Positions 33,223 to 45,000 of a stretch of 64,000 bases of DNA are shown here, piece after piece. Origin of the DNA: Arenicola marina (taxonomy: Eukaryota; Annelida; Polychaeta; Arenicolidae); contig OZ025249.1 in the NCBI GenBank assembly GCA_964019135.1, positions 29,897,759 to 29,961,758 of the forward strand. The letters are read 5' to 3'. Positions within the stretch are counted from its first letter, which is position 1, and every line of letters begins with the position of its first letter. The notes under the pieces were generated by a model, which ran no database searches, was not told the DNA's origin, and saw only the letters and a list, made by a program, of their open reading frames with translations. The translations under genes and the position numbers were made by a program.

Positions 33223-34097
33223 CTCGATAGTGGTGGTGGTAATGTAATCATGGCAAGGCAGACTCATCGTCTCAAAATCCAAAGAGAATTTATTTTGTAT
33301 TACACATTGCATTAACACATTTATGGGTCAGGTAGATTCGATCAAGAGTCACGACCCCATGTATCGCTCGTTACCCTGTATTGTGTCGCCTAATATTGGA
33401 GAAGAGATATAATGCTTTACGGAATTTATTAGTGAATAAATGAACATGTTTTCATTTTTTTTTCTTTTTCCTCCAATGTTTGCCAATCATTGTCATCTTC
33501 ATTGACTGATCGGGAGGTAACTTTCAACATATATATGTGTATTTAGCGATTGATGGGAGCAGAGCATCGTAACTGGGGAACCATTCAGCCGACCCACATC
33601 GTGACTTTCATGTAGGGGATCCGCTTGGTGCCCGGGCGGTACTCATAAACACACCTTAGTACTGAAACTACTTAGCGCCAAGCAGAACATTTCTTGGAAC
33701 GTTTATCTGCTCCAAAATAGCAAAATATTCATACATGAGTTTGATTTTCCGGATTATGAAGGTGCCAAAATTGTATTAAAAACCGTTTTTTCAATTAGCA
33801 CACATTCGAGCGTGATAGGCTACGACGGAAATACACTTTTCGTGCGTAACTTTCGATACCGCACATGGGGCCAAGAACCAAAAGATACCGCTTACCAAAA
33901 CAGTTTTAGAATGTAACCGCCGAGCCTTAAATCGCATTAGGGGTCCATAGTAAGTCACAAAATGGGCTTTATTCATATGGCACGTTGGAAAGAATTTGAA
34001 AGGTTTCGTCGGTTAACTGATATATTTTTCTCAAGGCTAAAGGGTAGCAACATGTACAGATACAACGCAAGATTATGTCCTGTCATATCTCGAGACC
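33223..34097. other. Spacer, no recognised gene
   Basis: Short frames only and no recognisable repeat structure apart from a short T-run near 33455. Confidence 0.45.
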
Positions 34098-34103
34098 AAT
34101 CCC

Positions 34104-35931
34104 TATGGCACGCCATACACGACTCTGTTGCTTGTTTTTCATTCGTTGATGCTTGTTTTACATTTGTTGACGGCTAAATCCATTCGGAGTTGTTTTTTAT
34201 CGATTTTATCGTTTTTATCGTCGATGCCTACTTTCCTTTGGTGCATGGCTAAACCCCTTTCCTTTGTTTCTATTCGGTGTGGACAATTTTCATTCGTCGT
34301 TGCAAGGTTTCATTCGTTGGTGTCAACTTTCACTAGGGTTTCACTTTCACTTTAATTGCCTGCCACCTAGCGAGTGGAGGACAACACGTGGAGCAACAAT
34401 GAAACGCTGACGACAGCGGAAAACCGCGAAAACCTCGCAAAAATAGTAGACACGGATGACGCAAAAGACGAGTACGGATTTAGAGCTGCACCATTTTCAA
34501 ACGTTATCATTGGTTAAGATTGTGTGTTCTTCATTAAAAAATCTTTGTGTAGATTAATATCTTGACAATCAAACGATACCATTTCAAGAATGAGATGGAG
34601 GCATACGAGCCGGGAAAACAGCTGATGTAAATGCCAACCGGCAAATATAATGAGTTCACTGCGCTGTGCGTAGCTGGGAAGTGGTCATATTCTGATTCCG
34701 AGGGAGTAATGAATACATTGCTGTAGGCGGTGGGGGGCGGTAAAAGTTCTTCTTTTTTACCGCCAAAATCCGCTATGTCGGGGCGTTTTACCGCCAAAAT
34801 CCGTTCGAAAGCTCTATGAACGCACATTTTCAGAGCCCCCCTCCCCCCCTGCCCCCCAAATATCCACTATATAGGATTATCTTTTTTCATCACAAATGTC
34901 CGCTCCCTCTGGCATCAAGGGGCTTCCACCAAACCCCTTCGACCAGATTCGTATAACAGTGCCCCCCCTCCCCCCCAGCATTCTGACATGATCTTCTGGA
35001 ACTTGCCTTGTCTGGAGATAATAACAGTCTAATCCAGGAATATAAATTTTACAGATTACATAACTTTTTTTCCGATCTGTACCCATTATAACTTGTCTGC
35101 CGCACAGTATGCGCGAATCGGAATCTGAGCGCACACGCTTTGGGTGAATCTGGAATCTGGAACGAACTCGTACTCGCCCTACTCCCCACCGCCTCCACTT
35201 AATCCGACCTCTATCCTGTCCCACGTCTCCACCCATCGCCTGCACTGGCTTTGCCGGAAACTGCCCCCCCCCCCCCCACCCCCACCGCGACACCTCAAGC
35301 CCTAGCTGGCAGCCGCAGGCGCGAGATTGCGGGGCACAAACGAGATTTCAGTCATACCGAGCCAGAGTTACCGAAACCCACGCATGCCATAATTTCCCCT
35401 ATCCGCAGAAAGCGGCCGCATACGGGTGACAGCTCGAGTCATTTTAGAAAGAGGCCTCGACATATGTGGACATAACTTTGTCAAATGGATACTTGATATG
35501 CTGCATTTTCTCTTTAGGCTAAGCATCGGGTAGGTTTTTCAAATAATATCGATTGTATGTGTGTACATGCTACCATAATCGCTTGGTGTTCCTGGCGATT
35601 ATGCATGGTAGCTTTAGTTATTGCTGACCCACGTGTTGTCCTCCACTCGTTATGTGGCACGCGAGTGTCCTGTGAAATTTGACACCAACGAACGAAAGCT
35701 TGCAACAACGAATGAAAATTGTCTACCCCGAATAGAAATAAGCATCGACAAACAGATATCGACAAAGTAAAGTTACCAATTGCGAATAGATTTAGCCATC
35801 ATGAAAAAGAATGAAAAACAAGCATCAACGAATGAAAAACAAGCATCGACGAATGAAAAACAAGCATCGACGAATGCATTTTGACTCCCAAGAAAAAAAA
35901 CAAGCAACAAAGTCGTGTTTGGCGGGCCATA
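34104..35931. mobile_element. Non-autonomous DNA transposon, 1.83 kb, ~300-bp terminal inverted repeats, 6-bp target duplication
   Basis: The outer ends TATGGCACGCCATACACGAC (from 34104) and the reverse of 35912-35931 (TATGGCCCGCCAAACACGAC) match. The inverted repeats run to about 34400 and 35616, sharing TCATTCGTTGATGCTTG, GACAATTTTCATTCGT, TTCGTTGGTGTCAA and GAGTGGAGGACAACACGTG. Tandem GAATGAAAAACAAGCATC words lie in the right arm. AATCCC flanks both ends (34098-34103 and 35932-35937). No transposase frame is present. The interior carries nested dispersed repeats (34540-34980). The superfamily is not recognised. Confidence 0.75.
34540..34985. repeat. Nested dispersed repeats inside the transposon
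   Basis: About 34540-34700 matches 26740-26870 in reverse. 34755-34805 carries two TTTTACCGCCAAAATCCG blocks seen in reverse at 28806-28855. 34880-34980 matches 25225-25345 (CATCACAAATGTCCGCTC, GGCATCAAGG, poly-C). Confidence 0.55.
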
Positions 35932-36324
35932 AATCCCTGGATACTCGCTAGGCTGCTGAGAAAAAAGTAGTCCTGCAATGGTAGCTCAGAAGGGAAATTT
36001 GTCGGACAGAAGTTTTGACGTCGTTATCTACTTTTACATATCAATGGGAATGACAGTCTAGGGACTAAGGTGGTTACGTCTATATTGGCAACCGCTCTCA
36101 CCCGGTTATTACATTAGGAAGCCGAAATCAAAGATGCTAAATGCATAAGAATACCTGTGGCGCCCACAACTTCTCTTGAGTCGTGTCTGGCGTGGGACTC
36201 CGTATATGACCTACCCACACCGACCGACCCGAAGTCTCAGCCGGAGGCACGTGTGTGCCAGGAACAACAAGTTGGCCGTCGGTGGTCCAGATAGACGTGT
36301 CTGCGAGTCCTTCATTAGCCGAAG

Positions 36325-37023
36325 ATGTGGTACCCGTGTCGGACGTACTTGGTGCTGCAGGCTGTCTCGGCACTGACGGCGGGAGCGTCAGCCGCCTCCC
36401 TGGGGGGCGAGCTCGGCCGCGCTGGCCGCCCCAGCAGCCCGGACTTACGGTCCGCCCTGGATATAGCCCTTGCTGCCGCGGCCGCTGGCAGCCACGTGGG
36501 CCAAACACAGCGGCGGACTGCGAGGTCCGCCCCCGCCTCCCGGACGGGAATGGAAGCTCCATCTGTCGCCTCCCCCGTGGGGATCACCGCGGTCAGGGAG
36601 TACTCCGTGTCTCTGGGTGACCCCTGGCTGCCCCTGTTGAGTGAACAGCAACCGTGTCAGCCTCAGCACACACGCCACGTGGTGTACGTGGCCGGGTGCG
36701 CGGCCTTTAACATTACCTACGACAGTTGTGGCGGCGGGTGTCCCTCGTGGTACCTTCCCTGGCTTCAGAAAAAAGCCGACTCCGACACCCTATATCAGCG
36801 ACCATACGTCTTCATCAATGCTTGTCTGCCCACCGGGGTGGCGCAGAGGGTGACGTCACTTCCGTGTGTCGACAGTGCGGGCCCAGATGCGCCATCGGAC
36901 GTGTTGACCGTGACTTATAGCACAGTGACCGGATGTAGATGTAACGCAGTCATACCACAAACACTGCCGCCCTCTGCCAGATTCTTCTTCAGAGTTCCGA
37001 AAATAACGGTTCGGAATCCTTGA
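36325..37023 (+). CDS. Secreted cystine-knot protein (glycoprotein-hormone-beta / CTCK type)
   Basis: One exon of 232 residues, start ATG at 36325 giving a plausible signal peptide (core YLVLQAVSALTAGASA). An Ala/Arg-rich pro-region of about 85 residues follows, then a domain with eight cysteines at 111, 125, 135, 139, 167, 181, 204 and 206. C135-GGG-C139 and C204-R-C206 are the CXGXC and CXC that form the ring of glycoprotein-hormone, DAN and CTCK knots. The sequence DSCGGGCPSWYLPW, an N-glycosylation site NIT at 128, and spacing to LPC and GCRC recall glycoprotein hormone beta-5 (CWGRCETWEKP, VKLPNC, RCDC), but the last beta-5 cysteines are missing. It is probably an extracellular hormone or ligand antagonist; the family is not settled. 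An upstream coding exon is possible. Confidence 0.75.
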   Translation: MWYPCRTYLVLQAVSALTAGASAASLGGELGRAGRPSSPDLRSALDIALAAAAAGSHVGQTQRRTARSAPASRTGMEAPSVASPVGITAVREYSVSLGDPWLPLLSEQQPCQPQHTRHVVYVAGCAAFNITYDSCGGGCPSWYLPWLQKKADSDTLYQRPYVFINACLPTGVAQRVTSLPCVDSAGPDAPSDVLTVTYSTVTGCRCNAVIPQTLPPSARFFFRVPKITVRNP

Positions 37024-37307
37024 ATGAGCAACACCATGTCAAAGCTGGTTCGGCAGTAATATTGTCATCGTGATATGACGGTATTAATTATTTTCCAGAT
37101 TCACCAAACTTTCGGTGTCTTCTTGTTACAACGCATCTTTATATGGATAAGCAACAATCGGCACTAGCAACTGAAAACATATCGACACTTATCCCGCTTT
37201 ATTGTAGCATCAATACTAATCGATTTATTGATACCACTTGATAGAGTTCGGCTGCATGGATCGGATATGGCCGACGTACGCAGTCTGTCTTTCATACTAT
37301 GAAATGG

Positions 37308-37313
37308 AATAAA
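37308..37313 (+). terminator. Candidate polyadenylation signal of the cystine-knot gene
   Basis: AATAAA lies 285 nt after the stop, the first such hexamer downstream, followed by GT-rich sequence (GCACGTGTGTTG). Confidence 0.45.
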
Positions 37314-40224
37314 TTGCACGTGTGTTGAACAAAAGACAGCAATGTTGTGGCTCTTAATAATAGTCGGGTAGAGGGTTCACTAACGACCGGGGCTTGCGAT
37401 CAACAGCCACTGTTAAAATTGCATATACAGATATATTTCCCGCCAAGTTTTTAAATACCGCATTATAGTCTTCCATAGAAACTTAACATTCATATATAAA
37501 AGAACTGTATCGTTTGCTTCAAATGTATTTGTAAATATGGCCGAAACAATGTTTTTTGTTTGGCAGCTTATCGAAAGTAGGGTCTTGAAGGTGTCAATGG
37601 CGACACGCGACACAGGCATATTTGAAAAATCGACATTCGACATTGACCCCCAAATTCCGACTAGGGATCTGAAAAAGCAACCCTGATTTCATCCAAATGT
37701 TAGCAAGCGAACCGGCATGGCCGCCTGAACTAATATTTAGAATAGTCTTAAAATAATTTATTTCCATTGGTGATTTTCATTCATCAAATGCTTACGATGG
37801 GGAAGTGTTAATAAAGGTTGATGCATGCCATCAGTAAATACAACAAGCAATAAGTAAAAAGTTCGGGAATTGAACGCCCAACCCTACGATGAGAAGGCGG
37901 TTGTAAATGAACCCGAAATCTGAACTCCTGAAACCATTCCAGCTAAAATTTTGCATCCCGGCTCATCCGATGATTGTAATAGACATGAAACCTGATACAA
38001 TCCTCTCGTAGGTATAAAATGACTAGTGGACAGCTAGCTATACACAAATCAGGGATAGAGAAAAAAAACATAGTAACCTAGATAGCATGTCAACGTTAAT
38101 TTAACGTATGCATTTAAACGTAGGCCTTCCTGCCGCTGTACACCGGCCATTGGCACCAGTGTGGTAGTTGAAGTCCTACGAATTCACTGCGCTACAGAAG
38201 CCGGCTTTACATTAGACTTGTATCAAATGGTTCAAATAAATATAAAGGCAAACTTAATTTTATGTGACTTGTAACCCCCAAACTTTTGCTTGAAAAACTG
38301 TTACTTAAATACATCTTACTTTATTTACCCTTTATTTTTTCGATATGTTCAACATTTTGGACCACGTTTCAGCTGCGACCTTTGCTTTTGTGAACGTTTT
38401 TCTAACGTTAATTTTCAGTTTAACTTGCAAACGTTTATTTGTAAACGAAAAACAAACGTTTATTGAACGTGGTAAAGTAGCTGGAAACCATATAGCAACC
38501 ATTCGAGGCAAAATAGAAGTTTACAATCTATCTGGGAACAATGATATAGACTATTAGTAAAGGCTAAAGATTTTTCCAACGACAGGGTCGGATCCAAGGA
38601 TGCTGGATAGGGGGGTGGGGCGGAGGGGGGCGAGATGGCCTAGCTTTTGGTTGTCATTTGTTGAATGGTATAAATTTCGGCCCTAAAAGGCGGGCCGGGG
38701 CCGGGGCAGTTTGAGGGAGTGAGTGTTGGGACGGAGAGGAGGAGGAAAGTGTGTTGCGTACCACAGACTGGGCGTGCGTAGTCGGACGGGTATAGTGGTG
38801 GTGGAGAGGAGGGGGGGTGGGGGCTATAGGTGTTGCGAGCGCAGGCATATGTTGTTGCCTGCATGCTTGCCTGTCCATCGCCTGATCTCTGGATCTGAGA
38901 CACGTGGGCCTACTTTTCTGCCTACTGGCTGGGATACTGCGACCGCCAGGAACGGGCAGAGCAATCTGAAAACGATCTTACATTCGCACAAAGATGTGAA
39001 TGTACTTAAATAAATTCTGATTTCCACTGCTTGGCACGGGCGGATCCAGGAGGGGGGGGGGGGCTATCCCCCTGGGGGGGGGGGGGGGCTATCCCACTTT
39101 TTTGACGAAGAATGCCGCTTTTTAATGCAAAAAATGTATGCAATCTGAGGCGTGCACCCATCCCCCAGTCGCAAGTGCCTCCCCCTCCCCGGTCGTCAAA
39201 AAATTGGTGGACCCCCTGGTCGCAATCATATGTGCAGCCAGGAAATTCCGTATGTATTCACAGTGACGTCACATGACGTGAATGACGATTATGACGATTA
39301 TAAAAGCCGTATGATCTGATAGGTCTTTAGTTTGCCTTCCGGCATGGGTATAGGGACGAAGCTAGGCACTTGTGAAATACTCGACAAGACATTTTGCTCG
39401 GGATGATAGATTGACAGCTTAAACAAGGGACATCCGGGAATTTCATACGAACTTGCCGGGGGGGTGGGGGGGGGGCACTCCTGCTACAACGTACTCCACT
39501 CGCACATTTAATTGAACAGTTTTGAAATTTTGGACGATTTCTTCCTGGACCAAAAGTAACGTCATCGTTACGTCACATGACGCTTCAGCAAAAATATTCT
39601 TTCGTCAGTATAATTAACAAACATACGAGGCAAGTCACCCTGGCGGCTGAGAGCTTACGGCTCAAATGGACGTCTCATGACGCATGACTGATGCATGGGG
39701 GTCGTCTCCCTGCACATTATAAATCAAACCGGGATCTTCTGGGCCGAATATTTAAGGAATTACAGCGTTTTGCAGCTTTACATGCCGATGCCATCGCGGT
39801 CATCTCGACCTCAATTGGGGTCTGGGGGGATTTGAGGGGGGAAGGGGGGTGGGTGTCAGTGGGGGGGGGGGACGCTCGCATCACGCAAGCAGCTGACCGG
39901 TAGCGGATCAGCCACCAATACATAGGGTACGGATGTGCGGTAGGGGTGGAGGGGTGAGTTGAGCCGTGTGCGCCACCTTAGCGGTTGACAGCTTGCATGC
40001 GTGTGTGTATTGGCGGGTAGGGAGGAGGCGGTGTGGGACGGGGGATGTTGCGATAAGAGATGGGAAACGCCGTATAGTTCACCATTGCAATGATTGTTTA
40101 TCAGTTTACTCAAAAGTGCTAATACGGCGATTTTTGAACTCATTGCGATTGGAGTGAAATTTTAAATATAAGGTCCTAATTTATGAACCAGTCTGTGGTA
40201 AATATCTTAGAGCGATAGCTAAAA
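37314..40224. other. Spacer with G-runs and a SINE-like trace, no recognised gene
   Basis: Near 37858-37915 the minus strand reads like a worn tRNA 3' half (GGGTTGGGCGTTCAATTCCCG then TTTTT), a possible SINE head. Between 38590 and 39075 poly-G blocks follow GGTCGGATCC and GGGCGGATCC, as at 18352. Further G-runs occur at 39458-39476 and 39858-39870. Frames are short and compositional. Confidence 0.45.
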
Positions 40225-40345
40225 AATTTAAAAAGCCGGGTTCGAACCCCCAACTTCCAGGCGCTCTGGCACCGTTACGTTGCGCACTCCGGGTTCAAGC
40301 TGAGATTGGATTTGGCATAACGTGGCCAAAGCTACGGCACTCCTA
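40225..40345 (-). repeat. tRNA-derived SINE-like fragment
   Basis: On the minus strand AGAGCGCCTGGAAG, TTGGGGGTTCGAACCC and GGCTTTTT follow one another: a tRNA-like 3' half with a perfect B box (GGTTCGAACCC, plus-strand 40238-40248) and a T-run terminator. A weak A-box-like region (GTAACGGTGCCAGAG) precedes it. No complete cloverleaf could be drawn, so this is more likely a SINE head than a tRNA gene. Confidence 0.45.
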
Positions 40346-40754
40346 TCCACCAGGTCAAATTTGGTGCTCTGATGTCTTTTCGAGCTACAACCGCGAGCAC
40401 TCAACCTTTCAAATAGTCCAGGTCACGACCTTGACCCTTGACCCAGGTTGCTGAAATGTCGTAAATTTTAAGATACGACCTTAAGTAATCTTTGTGTCAA
40501 AGATGAGTTGCATGGCTTATAGGTTTCTCTGTTTTGGCACATGGTAAATTTCAAAAGTGTCCCTATCTTTTACCATTGGGCCATTTTTGCGTTGCTATGG
40601 AAACTAAAAAAAGCCGTCCGATTGCATTCATCTTGCACATAATATATAAGGCCGGCCCCTAGGAAGTCTTACCAAGTAGCGTGAGGCTATTATATATATG
40701 TGCATTGTAACTGCACCAAAGATGGAAAAAATTAAAATTTGTATCTTTATAATG

Positions 40755-41025
40755 GGATTTTGCATTGCCTTGGAAACGAATACTGCGATTTCGATCACCG
40801 TGATGTTTGGCATAATCTATTTAGGTGGCGGACCAAATGTCCCTGCCAAGCGGCGTTAATTGAGATACCTGTATGGCAAGTTGTCGAATTCGGGGGGACA
40901 AAAACTTCCATTGGCTCATAATGGGGACTTTCGTCGCCTTGGAAACCGACAGTATTGATGGGATCACCATCTTGGCATACGGTACCTGAGTGGAACCCTT
41001 AATGTCCCTGCAAAGTCTCGTAACA
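40755..41025. repeat. Degenerate direct repeat, about 170-bp period
   Basis: GCCTTGGAAACGAATACTGCG, ATCACC, TTGGCATA and AATGTCCCTGCCAAG (from 40768) recur as GCCTTGGAAACCGACAGTA, ATCACC, TTGGCATA and AATGTCCCTGCAAAG (from 40936). An older trace, GTTGCTATGGAAACTAAA, lies near 40591. Confidence 0.55.
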
Positions 41026-41945
41026 ATCGTTTGAGATTTAAGTAAAAAAAATTGGTGTGGAAAAAAATTTCCAAAGCCTGTAACGTGAAAACTGTTGATC
41101 CTACTGTAAAATTCGATGGCAGTAACGAGAAAGATATTCAGGAGCTGAGTATCTAGACACTAATTTCGTGTTTCTAGCCGTAATATTAAGCAAGTTAGAC
41201 CCGGAAATGTGTTTCGGACGTATGACGTAACCGTGACGTTGACGTTTGACCGCTTTCACCAGGAAACGAACTTGAACTGAGATTAGACTTCTGGAAGTTC
41301 GACAACGATTCGCAGCTGCAAGTGTTCGACAGTTATCGTAACGACAGACCGACACACACACAAACAGAACATTATGGCGATTTTCGCAATAACAAACCGA
41401 GAGAACGGACATATTGGCGAAAAATAATCTTGCGCAAATGATGGGGTGGGGGGGGGGGTGGGGGCACCCCCATGATAATGTCGTTATCAGGTTATGGGAA
41501 ACACTTGAACTTTTTTTTTTCAATAACTGAATATGGATGTTTATGCGTGCGTGTAATCGGTACTGTATGCCTAGTATCATCGCGTAAAAAAAATTAGGGG
41601 TCTTATTTTATGGGATATATGTGATCGGAAGATAACAAGATTGAAGACCGAAGGAACGTTATGACTTGTAAGCTGTAAGTAGTCTGATTGCAGGAAAAAA
41701 TTGCCCTCCCCAATACCGTGTCTGGCAGTTTAAATTTTCTTTTTTTGACAAATAGTCCGCTAGTAAGGCAGTATATATATGACACATGCAGGTTTTGCCA
41801 AACAACGTATTTGTTCATTTGGTGGCTTTTAATGCAGTTTCGTTTCGACTGACAAGAGTTGGCCTATGTTACGGCCTCATGTTTGCCTTGTGTTCGGCTT
41901 GTTTTGGTGTTTAGCAACTTTTAATCTCAGAACTCATTTCCGTAG
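41026..41945. other. Spacer upstream of GAK, no recognised gene
   Basis: Short frames only, with a G-run at 41447-41462 and a T-run at 41511-41520. Nothing supportable. Confidence 0.45.
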
Positions 41946-42056
41946 AATGACGTCACGTCGGTCTCCCAACTGACAGGAGGGAGGATCAATCACAAGAAAT
42001 ACAAATGAATTATTCTTAGATACAGACGTAAAGAAATACTCTACATTATCCTAAAT
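41946..42056 (+). promoter_or_regulatory. Probable GAK promoter / 5' leader with CRE
   Basis: A perfect cAMP-response element TGACGTCA (41948-41955), within ATGACGTCACGTCGG, lies about 100 bp before the GAK start codon. No TATA box at a standard distance. The transcription start is undetermined. Confidence 0.4.
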
Positions 42057-45000
42057 ATGGCCGATTTCTTCAAGTCAGCATTTGGATATCTTAGCAACAC
42101 CGGCGTTGGCCAAGATAATGATTTTGTGGGGCAGTATGTTGAACTTGGCAGCCAGAGATTGCGAGTAAAGCGAGTAATTGCAGAAGGTGAGGATTATGAC
42201 TTACAGTTATGCTGTCATTTGCTTTGATTACAGTTACTGTAACAGACCCTCAGGGCCCCATTTTTTAAGTTTCGGACAATGACCATGGCCATATGGGTGC
42301 ATTTCTTAACCTCATTAACCTCGGGAGACCTACTCTATTCCGCAGTTGGGTCTCGGTTCCAGCCTGGGTTTTGCACAGGGACTTTTAAACGGAATAGGCG
42401 CATTTGAAAATTCTGAATTATCTGGAGGCACACTGGGGCTAAATATCATATTTTTGTATAGATTAATCTGTTACCTATCAAATTCTTCCAAACAATCAAA
42501 AAGATTGATCATCTGTATCTGTCTCTGCAAGATGATTTACGAAGTACCAACGTGCGAACCGGGTGCCCTCCTCTCCTTGTAGTGGTGTCTACCAGCTTCT
42601 ACTCACCTCCACCCTCTCCCTAAGATGGCACTAACCTTTATACAAGATCTGCCATCACTTTCGTTCCACCCTCAACAAGTTTTACCCCAAGCCCTTCCCT
42701 GCCATTCCCCACACCCCTTGACCGGCATTGGGTACCAGTCAGCGAGCAACACATGTCTTTAACTCAGTTAAATGAGTATAAACTCATTTAATTTTGATTT
42801 ACAGATGACTGATAATGAGTTCTTTCATAATATCATCATTAATTTTTACAGTACCTTCATGAACTTGCCTACAGTCTACTTCTGACTAGATCTAGGATTA
42901 GTCTCTCCCATAATTAATACTGGCAAGCAAGCCATATACTGCAGGCTGGTTGACTGGCTCACCTTACAAACCCTACCCCACCCTACCCCTTACACACCTC
43001 CTGTGGTGGCTATGGCTACAGCTACTCCTGGACTGACTAACTGTACAAATCCCCTAACCTTTACCACCCACACCCTCCATTTAGCTGCAAAATGTAAAAA
43101 ATTATATATGTTTTGGAATGGCCGAACCATTACTGGGTAAATACTATTTTGACCATATGTTTTGTTACACCCAGGTTTGTAATTATTTTCTGGGTGTAGC
43201 AAAACATATGTAAATGATGGTATCATGATGTAGTTTTATAATTTTCATAACTTAATGCAAATGAAATATTGATTTCACTTTTTATATTTTCAGGAGGATT
43301 TGCCTTTGTATTTGTTGCTCAAGATGTTGCAGATGGAAAGGAATATGCACTAAAGGTAACTTATTAATTGGATACATATATGTTTCCAAGTTGTTTTAAT
43401 CTGCTTTCCCTCCAACTCTTATTGATGGCGAGTAACCCCTAATGACTTCCCTGCTAATGCTGCAATTCTGCCTGTGCCATATGAGATTAAGTCAACTACT
43501 GACGCTCAACCTGCTCCCATCTCAGATCTATACAATGTACCAGATCAGCCTCCAGCCATGCATAATCAAGTGTTATGCACTGATGAAATATTAGTAAGCT
43601 TGAATTCTAGATCTATAAATCAGTATGAGATAAATCCCAGTACTTGTGGTGCTAGCTTTATATACAGTACCGGTATATCTAGAAAATACGTGCAGCAGAT
43701 AGGTAAGTCTGTGTATGAAGTTTTGTGATTTAAATTGCATCCATAATTTTGTATTATATGAATGTTTTTTTTTTTTCAGAGACTGTTGGCAAGTGATAAG
43801 GAAACAGCCAATTGTGTTATGCAGGAAATCTGTTTTATTGTATCTTTTAAGGCCAACTTTGTAACCTAACACTAATTAGAAAGGGTTTCACTTTTATTTT
43901 TTGTTGATTTTTGATGCAGGAAAATTGTACTGGAGTTATCGGTACTCATTGGGGATGGGCTACTGCTTTGAAAGAGTGCTCTTCTTTTTCACTGTATCAA
44001 AACTGAATTTAGGTGTACTGGTACCAGTAATACCGGTAATTATTTGCCTTAAATATCAAGATACTAGAAAGATACGCAGCCCCTCTGCTTCTGATGGATT
44101 ATTTTGAAATGCTAGGCTTACTTGCTTGCTTGCTTCAATGTGTTTGCTTTAAGCTTTAAACGTATATTTTCCAAGAAGATATCCTTAAGCAATGATACAG
44201 AAACGTCTATCAGGACATCCTAATATAGTAAAGTTCATAGCTGCTGCCAGTATTGGCAAAGAGGAGTCTGACCATGGCCAGAATGAGTTCCTACTGTTGA
44301 CAGAATTATGTTCAGGTAAGTGTTTCTGCTGCCTGACTTTAGTCCTGCTACTGTTAACCAGTTGATTAAATAAATATGTTATATCCCATGTATCAAATCA
44401 TAATACTTTTGTTAGAGCAATAATGTGTAGCCTGTTCAAAGAACCAGTAATTGCATCTTTTGTGTAAAGCACTTTGATCGTGTCCGGCAACATGTTAAAT
44501 GTACGAAAGTGATATAGGGTCATAATTCGTAGTGCCCTCTTTCTATAGTTTATCCACCTCATAACTTGCAGGTCAGTTGGTGGACCTGTTGCGATCAATG
44601 GGCCATCCCATGCCCTGCGACCAAGTTCTGCAAGTCTTCCACCACGTGGCACGCGCTGTTCAGCACATGCATCGCCAGCAGCCACCAATTATACACAGGG
44701 ACCTGAAGGTAAGCTCTCCGCCTACTTGTGTATGGATGTGTCATGAGCAGCCATCAATTGTAGAGAGGAACCTGAAAGTAAGCTCTTCACCTATTTGTCT
44801 ATAGGATAAAATAAACATACTTTAGAGTGAATGGAGGCTTATCCTCCGTTCATATATGGCTCATACCCTGTCTGCATATTTCATTGAATGTATTTATTTT
44901 GACCTGCAGGTGGAGAACCTACTCCTTAGCGACAAAGGCAATATTAAGCTGTGTGACTTCGGCAGCGCTACCACCAAGACTTATGAGCCCGACATGTCAT

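Noticed and set aside
34104-35931. Polinton/Maverick reading, from the long inverted ends and 6-bp duplication
   Set aside because: The element is only 1.8 kb, its ends are TATGGC and not the usual AG start, and no capsid, polymerase or integrase homology is visible. It is treated as a plain non-autonomous DNA transposon.
38345-38557. Possible foldback with repeated AACGTTT words
   Set aside because: The words are short and the candidate arms do not pair in the right order over any useful length.
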